From Planctomycetes bacterium GWF2_50_10 (GTDB lineage Bacteria; Planctomycetota; Phycisphaerae; Sedimentisphaerales; GWF2-50-10), in assembly GCA_001824635.1 (NCBI GenBank), contig MHYB01000056.1, positions 12,231-21,223 on the forward strand: DNA of 8,993 bases, in the 5' to 3' direction. The notes under the pieces are model-generated. The model was not told the origin of the DNA. It saw nothing but the letters and a program-made list of their open reading frames with translations, and ran no database searches. Positions within the stretch are counted from its first letter, which is position 1; each line of letters starts with the position of its first letter. The translations under genes were made by a program, and so were the position numbers. Below, in pieces: positions 6,694-8,993 of the stretch.

Positions 6694-7497
6694 ATGAAAA
6701 TGCGTCCTAGTAAAGTTTTGAAAAAATTGCGAGCAGGCCAGGTGGCCAGTTGTGTTAAAATAAATCTCAACGATCCGAGAGTTGTTGAAATCGCCGCGAT
6801 GTGCGGTTTTGACTGCGTCTGGATCGACATGGAGCATGTGCCCACCGATTGGCAGACTGTTGAAAATCAGATACGAGCAGCCAAAATTCATGATTGTGAC
6901 ACCATGGTCCGTGTTGCGCGTGGCTCTTACAGCTCACATATCCAGCCGCTCGAAGCGGATGCAGCGGGCATCATGGTTCCACATGTGATGAGCCTCGAAG
7001 ATGCTAAAAAGGTTGTCTGGCAAACGCGTTTCCATCCGATAGGCCGCAGGGCCGTCGATGGTGGCAATGCGGATGGTGCTTACTGTCTTGTAGATTTCAA
7101 TGAATATATTAAGATCGCAAATGAACAACGTTTTGTCGTTGTTCAGATCGAAGACCCCGAACCATTAAATGATCTCGAAGCAATTTGCGAACTACCCGGC
7201 ATCGACATGATCTTCTTTGGCCCGGGCGATTTCAGTCAGGGTATCGGTACACCCGGCAAGTGGGATAATCCTCTCATAGCCGAAACCCGCAAGCGTATTG
7301 CCGAGGTGGCGAACAAAAAAGGCAAATTCGCCGGCACCGTCGGAGGCACGGGCAATCTACAGGATCTTATCAACATGGGCTATCAGTTCGTTAGCGTTGG
7401 TGCGGATGTAGTTGGGCTGTCTGGTTATTTTAAGCCCATTCTTGAAGCATTCGGCAAAAGCAGTTCGGCCGTAACCAAAAGCGTTTACAAGGATTAA
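6694..7497 (+). CDS. HpcH/HpaI-family class II pyruvate aldolase
   Basis: A 267-residue metal-dependent aldolase, the normal family length. The catalytic residues can be placed: the DMEH motif with base His48 (45-48), MVRV with Arg73, metal ligand Glu153 in VVVQIEDPEPL, and metal ligand Asp179 in FFGPGDFS. Glu153 and Asp179 coincide with the positions in E. coli RhmA/YfaU. GRRAVDGG (117-124) is the substrate/phosphate-loop region. The family cleaves 2-keto-3-deoxy acids to pyruvate plus an aldehyde; RhmA acts on 2-keto-3-deoxy-L-rhamnonate. A substrate of that kind fits the surrounding sugar dehydrogenases but is not proven. The usual GPADLS motif is GPGDFS here. AAGGA at 6680-6684 overlaps the previous stop, nine bases from the ATG. 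An in-frame Met3 is an alternative start. Confidence 0.93.
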   Translation: MKMRPSKVLKKLRAGQVASCVKINLNDPRVVEIAAMCGFDCVWIDMEHVPTDWQTVENQIRAAKIHDCDTMVRVARGSYSSHIQPLEADAAGIMVPHVMSLEDAKKVVWQTRFHPIGRRAVDGGNADGAYCLVDFNEYIKIANEQRFVVVQIEDPEPLNDLEAICELPGIDMIFFGPGDFSQGIGTPGKWDNPLIAETRKRIAEVANKKGKFAGTVGGTGNLQDLINMGYQFVSVGADVVGLSGYFKPILEAFGKSSSAVTKSVYKD

Positions 7498-7500
7498 ACA

Positions 7501-8277
7501 ATGAATGTTAACGATCTTCTCAGTTTAAAAAACAAAGTGGTACTAATAACCGGCGGCGAAGGCAAGTACGGCCGCTGTACTATGGAAGGTTTGCTTGAAG
7601 CCCACGGCACTGTGATAACCGCTTCGCCATTCCCCGACCAGGCCAAGCCCGTTGTAGAGGGGTTCAGGGCAAGAGGTCTGGATGCGCATTATATGACAGT
7701 TGACCAGGCGGCACATGAGTCGGTGCTGAAGCTTAAAGAAGAAATCAAAGGCAAATTCGGCAGGCTGGATGTTTTTGTCAATAACGCAGTGGCTCGGCCC
7801 ATGAAGACCTACACTTCGCCGCTGGAGCAGTTTGCCGAATCGATGCGGATCAACGCAACCGGCATGATGGATATTACCCGCGAAATGGCAGAACTTATCG
7901 GGGAGTCGGGGGGCGGTTCGATCGTGAATATCTGCTCGATGATGGGCATGTTCGGGCCGGATCTGTCAAATTATGAGGGCACGGATATGGGCAATCCCCC
8001 GCCGGACTATTTTTTCCACAAAGGCGGCATGTTCACACTGACGCGGTATCTTGCCAGGGTACTGGCTGACAAGAAAATCAGGGTTAATTCCATCAGCCCA
8101 GGGGGCATATTTGCGAATCAGCCCGAGCGTTTCCTTCAGAATTATACTAAAAAGGTGCCTGTCGGCCGCATGGCGAACAACGACGACATCAAAGGGCCGG
8201 TGGTATTCCTTGCTTCCCAAGCCAGTGCTTACATCAATGGCGAAAACATACTGATGGATGGTGGGATGCACGCCTAG
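7501..8277 (+). CDS. Short-chain dehydrogenase/reductase (PtmA-like sugar oxidoreductase)
   Basis: A 258-residue classical SDR. Seen are the NAD(P)-binding TGGEGKYG (17-24), VNNAVARP with NNA (94-96), and the catalytic tetrad Asn118 (INAT), Ser146 (NICSMMG), Tyr170 and Lys174 (YFFHK), followed by the PGG loop (200-202). The distance from Ser146 to Tyr170 is 24 residues, about 11 more than usual. The insertion (GPDLSNYEGTDMGNPPPDY) resembles, from memory, SDRs named PtmA that sit in nonulosonic (legionaminic) acid clusters, which also share the NSISPGGI-x-NQPE stretch. This is family resemblance, not proof of the same reaction. It may interconvert a keto and hydroxy group on a sugar or 2-keto-3-deoxy acid. 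AAGGA at 7489-7493 lies inside the aldolase's end, seven bases from the ATG. It is the last gene of the operon, and no hairpin follows its stop. Confidence 0.92.
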   Translation: MNVNDLLSLKNKVVLITGGEGKYGRCTMEGLLEAHGTVITASPFPDQAKPVVEGFRARGLDAHYMTVDQAAHESVLKLKEEIKGKFGRLDVFVNNAVARPMKTYTSPLEQFAESMRINATGMMDITREMAELIGESGGGSIVNICSMMGMFGPDLSNYEGTDMGNPPPDYFFHKGGMFTLTRYLARVLADKKIRVNSISPGGIFANQPERFLQNYTKKVPVGRMANNDDIKGPVVFLASQASAYINGENILMDGGMHA

Positions 8278-8350
8278 ACGCAAGTTTGGGGAAAAGCGGT
8301 AGGGGTTTGGAGAGTTTTAGGAAAGAATACTAGACCCGACGAAAAAAGTA

Positions 8351-8380
8351 TTGACGAATTCTCATAATATTGATTATATT
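8351..8380 (+). promoter_or_regulatory. Sigma70-like promoter for the tRNA pair
   Basis: TTGACG (8351-8356, five of six consensus bases) is followed after 18 bases by TATATT (8375-8380, five of six); the alternative TTATAT (8374-8379) gives a 17-base spacer. Transcription would begin near 8387, about 13 bases before the first tRNA gene. The 122-base gap between the dehydrogenase and this tRNA otherwise shows nothing recognisable, apart from purine-rich sequence. Confidence 0.7.
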
Positions 8381-8399
8381 ACAACGCTTTACGGTTTTC

Positions 8400-8472
8400 G
8401 GCGGCGTAGCTCAGTTGGTTAGAGCGCGGGATTCATAAGCCTGAGGTCGAAGGTTCGACTCCTTCCGCCGCT
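8400..8472 (+). tRNA. tRNA with CAU anticodon (elongator Met, or Ile2)
   Basis: A full cloverleaf can be folded by eye. The acceptor is GGCGGCG with CGCCGCT (8466-8472), D-stem GCTC/GAGC, and anticodon loop TTCATAA with CAT at 8434-8436. The T-arm is GAAGG-TTCGACT-CCTTC, and the discriminator A is at 8473. CCA is not encoded. The missing C1-A72 mismatch and the lack of three G-C pairs below the anticodon loop argue against initiator tRNA. CAU could be elongator Met or, if its C is converted to lysidine, isoleucine-accepting. Oddities are a G1-U72 wobble at the acceptor tip, A31 opposite G39 at the top of the anticodon stem, and a G28-U42 wobble. Confidence 0.95.
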
Positions 8473-8528
8473 ATTATCGAGAAGTTTCCTCGTGGATAAC
8501 TCTTTTTCGACCAGCTACGTAGATTCAG

Positions 8529-8601
8529 GCCCCCATCGTCTAGTGGCCTAGGATACATGGTTCTCATCCATGTGACAGGGGTTCGACTCCCCTTGGGGGT
8601 A
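8529..8601 (+). tRNA. tRNA-Glu (CUC anticodon)
   Basis: The cloverleaf consists of acceptor GCCCCCA with TGGGGGT (8594-8600), D-arm GTCT/AGGA, anticodon stem CATGG/CCATG around TTCTCAT with CTC at 8563-8565, and T-arm AGGGG-TTCGACT-CCCCT. The discriminator A is at 8601 and no CCA is encoded. The D-arm ATCGTCTAGTGGCC and CAGGGG T-arm are typical of glutamate tRNAs. It lies 55 bases after the first tRNA with no separate promoter recognised, so both are probably on one transcript. Like its neighbour, it has a G1-U72 wobble rather than G1-C72. Confidence 0.95.
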
Positions 8602-8605
8602 TTCT

Positions 8606-8632
8606 GTAAAGCCTGTAACAAGCAGGTTTTAC
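8606..8632 (+). terminator. Candidate weak terminator or processing hairpin after the tRNA pair
   Basis: GTAAAGCCTG (8606-8615) pairs with CAGGTTTTAC (8623-8632) across a 7-base loop: ten pairs including one G-U. It begins five bases after the tRNA-Glu discriminator base. The U residues lie inside the stem and no U-tract follows, so it may be a poor terminator or an RNA-processing structure. Confidence 0.45.
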
Positions 8633-8733
8633 AACACTTCAGAGAACCACGCATCTTTAACCCGCCTAGGAATTGTGTAATTGCGTACATAATGCGTGTA
8701 TCATGGAGACAAAATTATGGCAATGTTATTTGC

Positions 8734-8810
8734 TTTTGTGTGATGGGGTGTATTTTGGTTGAAAATTGGCGGGGGGTGGGGTGATATAGGGGTAATGTAA
8801 GGAGATGAAG
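8734..8810 (+). other. C-depleted, G-run-rich leader of the DJ-1/PfpI gene
   Basis: Between 8734 and 8820 the + strand has a single C (8770). The stretch contains G-runs at 8745-8748, 8771-8776, 8778-8781 and 8789-8792. It lies immediately before the ribosome binding site TAAGGAG (8798-8804) of the next gene, so it would be the mRNA leader. From 8633 to 8733 I see no convincing promoter or other feature. Confidence 0.6.
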
Positions 8811-8993
8811 ATGGGTAAGTCAGTGCTTGTGCCGGTGGCGGATGGGACGGAAGAGATCGAGGCGGTTTGTATAATCGATACGCTTAGGCGGGCGAAGGCG
8901 GATGTGACGGTGGCGTCGGTGACGGGGAAGTTCCTGGTGACGTGCTCGCGGGGGGTGAAGATCACGGCTGATGTGCATATTGCGGATTGCGTA
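8811..8993 (+). CDS. DJ-1/PfpI (YajL/ThiJ-like) family protein, N-terminal part, runs off the window
   Basis: The first 61 codons are visible. SVLVPVADGTEEIEAV (4-19) and the following IDTLRRAKADVTVASV, then SRGVKITADVHIAD, are the N-terminal strand, helix and strand of DJ-1-type proteins. They include the conserved acidic residue Glu17 (equivalent of Glu18 in human DJ-1) that pairs with the nucleophilic Cys. That Cys lies beyond the window. The family includes proposed glyoxalase/deglycase and redox-protective proteins such as YajL. The ribosome binding site TAAGGAG (8798-8804) touches an in-frame ATG at 8805 but lies six bases from the ATG at 8811, so 8811 is the better start. Codon use is strongly G-ending (38 of 61 codons; only about six end in C), unlike the upstream operons. 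Confidence 0.88.
   Translation, partial: MGKSVLVPVADGTEEIEAVCIIDTLRRAKADVTVASVTGKFLVTCSRGVKITADVHIADCV

Noticed and set aside
8278..8350. Terminator for the seven-gene operon.
   Set aside because: I found no stem-loop with a U-tract; only short direct repeats (CTAGAC at 8274 and 8330) and purine-rich sequence are present.
8400..8601. tRNA pair as an integration (att) site for a mobile element.
   Set aside because: No integrase, no duplicated tRNA 3' end and no other mobile-element gene is visible in the window.
8433..8690. Minus-strand 85-residue reading frame containing GVEPSTSGL and SRTPVTWMRTMYPRPLDDG.
   Set aside because: It runs through the reverse complement of both tRNA genes. These peptide strings are classic false translations of tRNA sequence, so it is not a gene.
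8557..8784. Forward 75-residue reading frame starting inside tRNA-Glu.
   Set aside because: It begins within a tRNA and crosses the hairpin and G-rich leader; there is no coding signature.
8726..8965. Minus-strand 79-residue reading frame at the right end.
   Set aside because: It is antisense to the DJ-1/PfpI gene, which has a clear family match and ribosome binding site.

Overview
The window looks like chromosomal DNA from a free-living or gut/sediment carbohydrate-degrading bacterium, most plausibly of the PVC group (Planctomycetota/Phycisphaerae or Lentisphaerota). This is inference. It rests on moderate GC content, patchy Shine-Dalgarno sequences, tRNA genes without an encoded CCA, and a sugar-oxidoreductase operon carrying a uroporphyrinogen-decarboxylase-family gene. 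No rRNA or marker protein is present to settle it, and I see no mobile element, integrase or CRISPR array.

Region 1 (1-2394) is the 3' part of an L-arabinose operon in the order araB-araD-araA. It holds the last 45 codons of ribulokinase, a complete L-ribulose-5-phosphate 4-epimerase and a complete L-arabinose isomerase. The genes overlap by 1 and 4 bases, and a strong hairpin closes the unit. Together they convert L-arabinose to D-xylulose 5-phosphate.

Region 2 (2395-8277) is a separate seven-gene, same-strand operon with gaps of 1 to 15 bases. It encodes a GntR/FCD regulator, an aldo/keto reductase, a UroD-superfamily protein, a Gfo/Idh/MocA oxidoreductase, a YhcH/NanQ-type (DUF386) protein, a class II HpcH/HpaI pyruvate aldolase, and a short-chain dehydrogenase with a PtmA-like insertion. 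The likely theme is non-phosphorylative breakdown or interconversion of an uncommon sugar or 2-keto-3-deoxy acid: anomer adjustment, several NAD(P)-linked redox steps, then retro-aldol release of pyruvate. No sugar-acid dehydratase or lactonase is present, so the pathway is not a textbook one, or it is completed elsewhere. The UroD-like protein appears to have Asp in place of both zinc-binding Cys residues of the methyltransferase branch. It is the most intriguing component.

Region 3 (8278-8810) holds a sigma70-like promoter, tRNA with anticodon CAU (elongator Met or Ile2), tRNA-Glu(CUC), a weak hairpin, and an almost C-free, G-rich leader.

Region 4 (8811-8993) is the start of a DJ-1/PfpI-family gene that runs off the window. 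Its codon use (about 62% G-ending codons) differs sharply from everything upstream.
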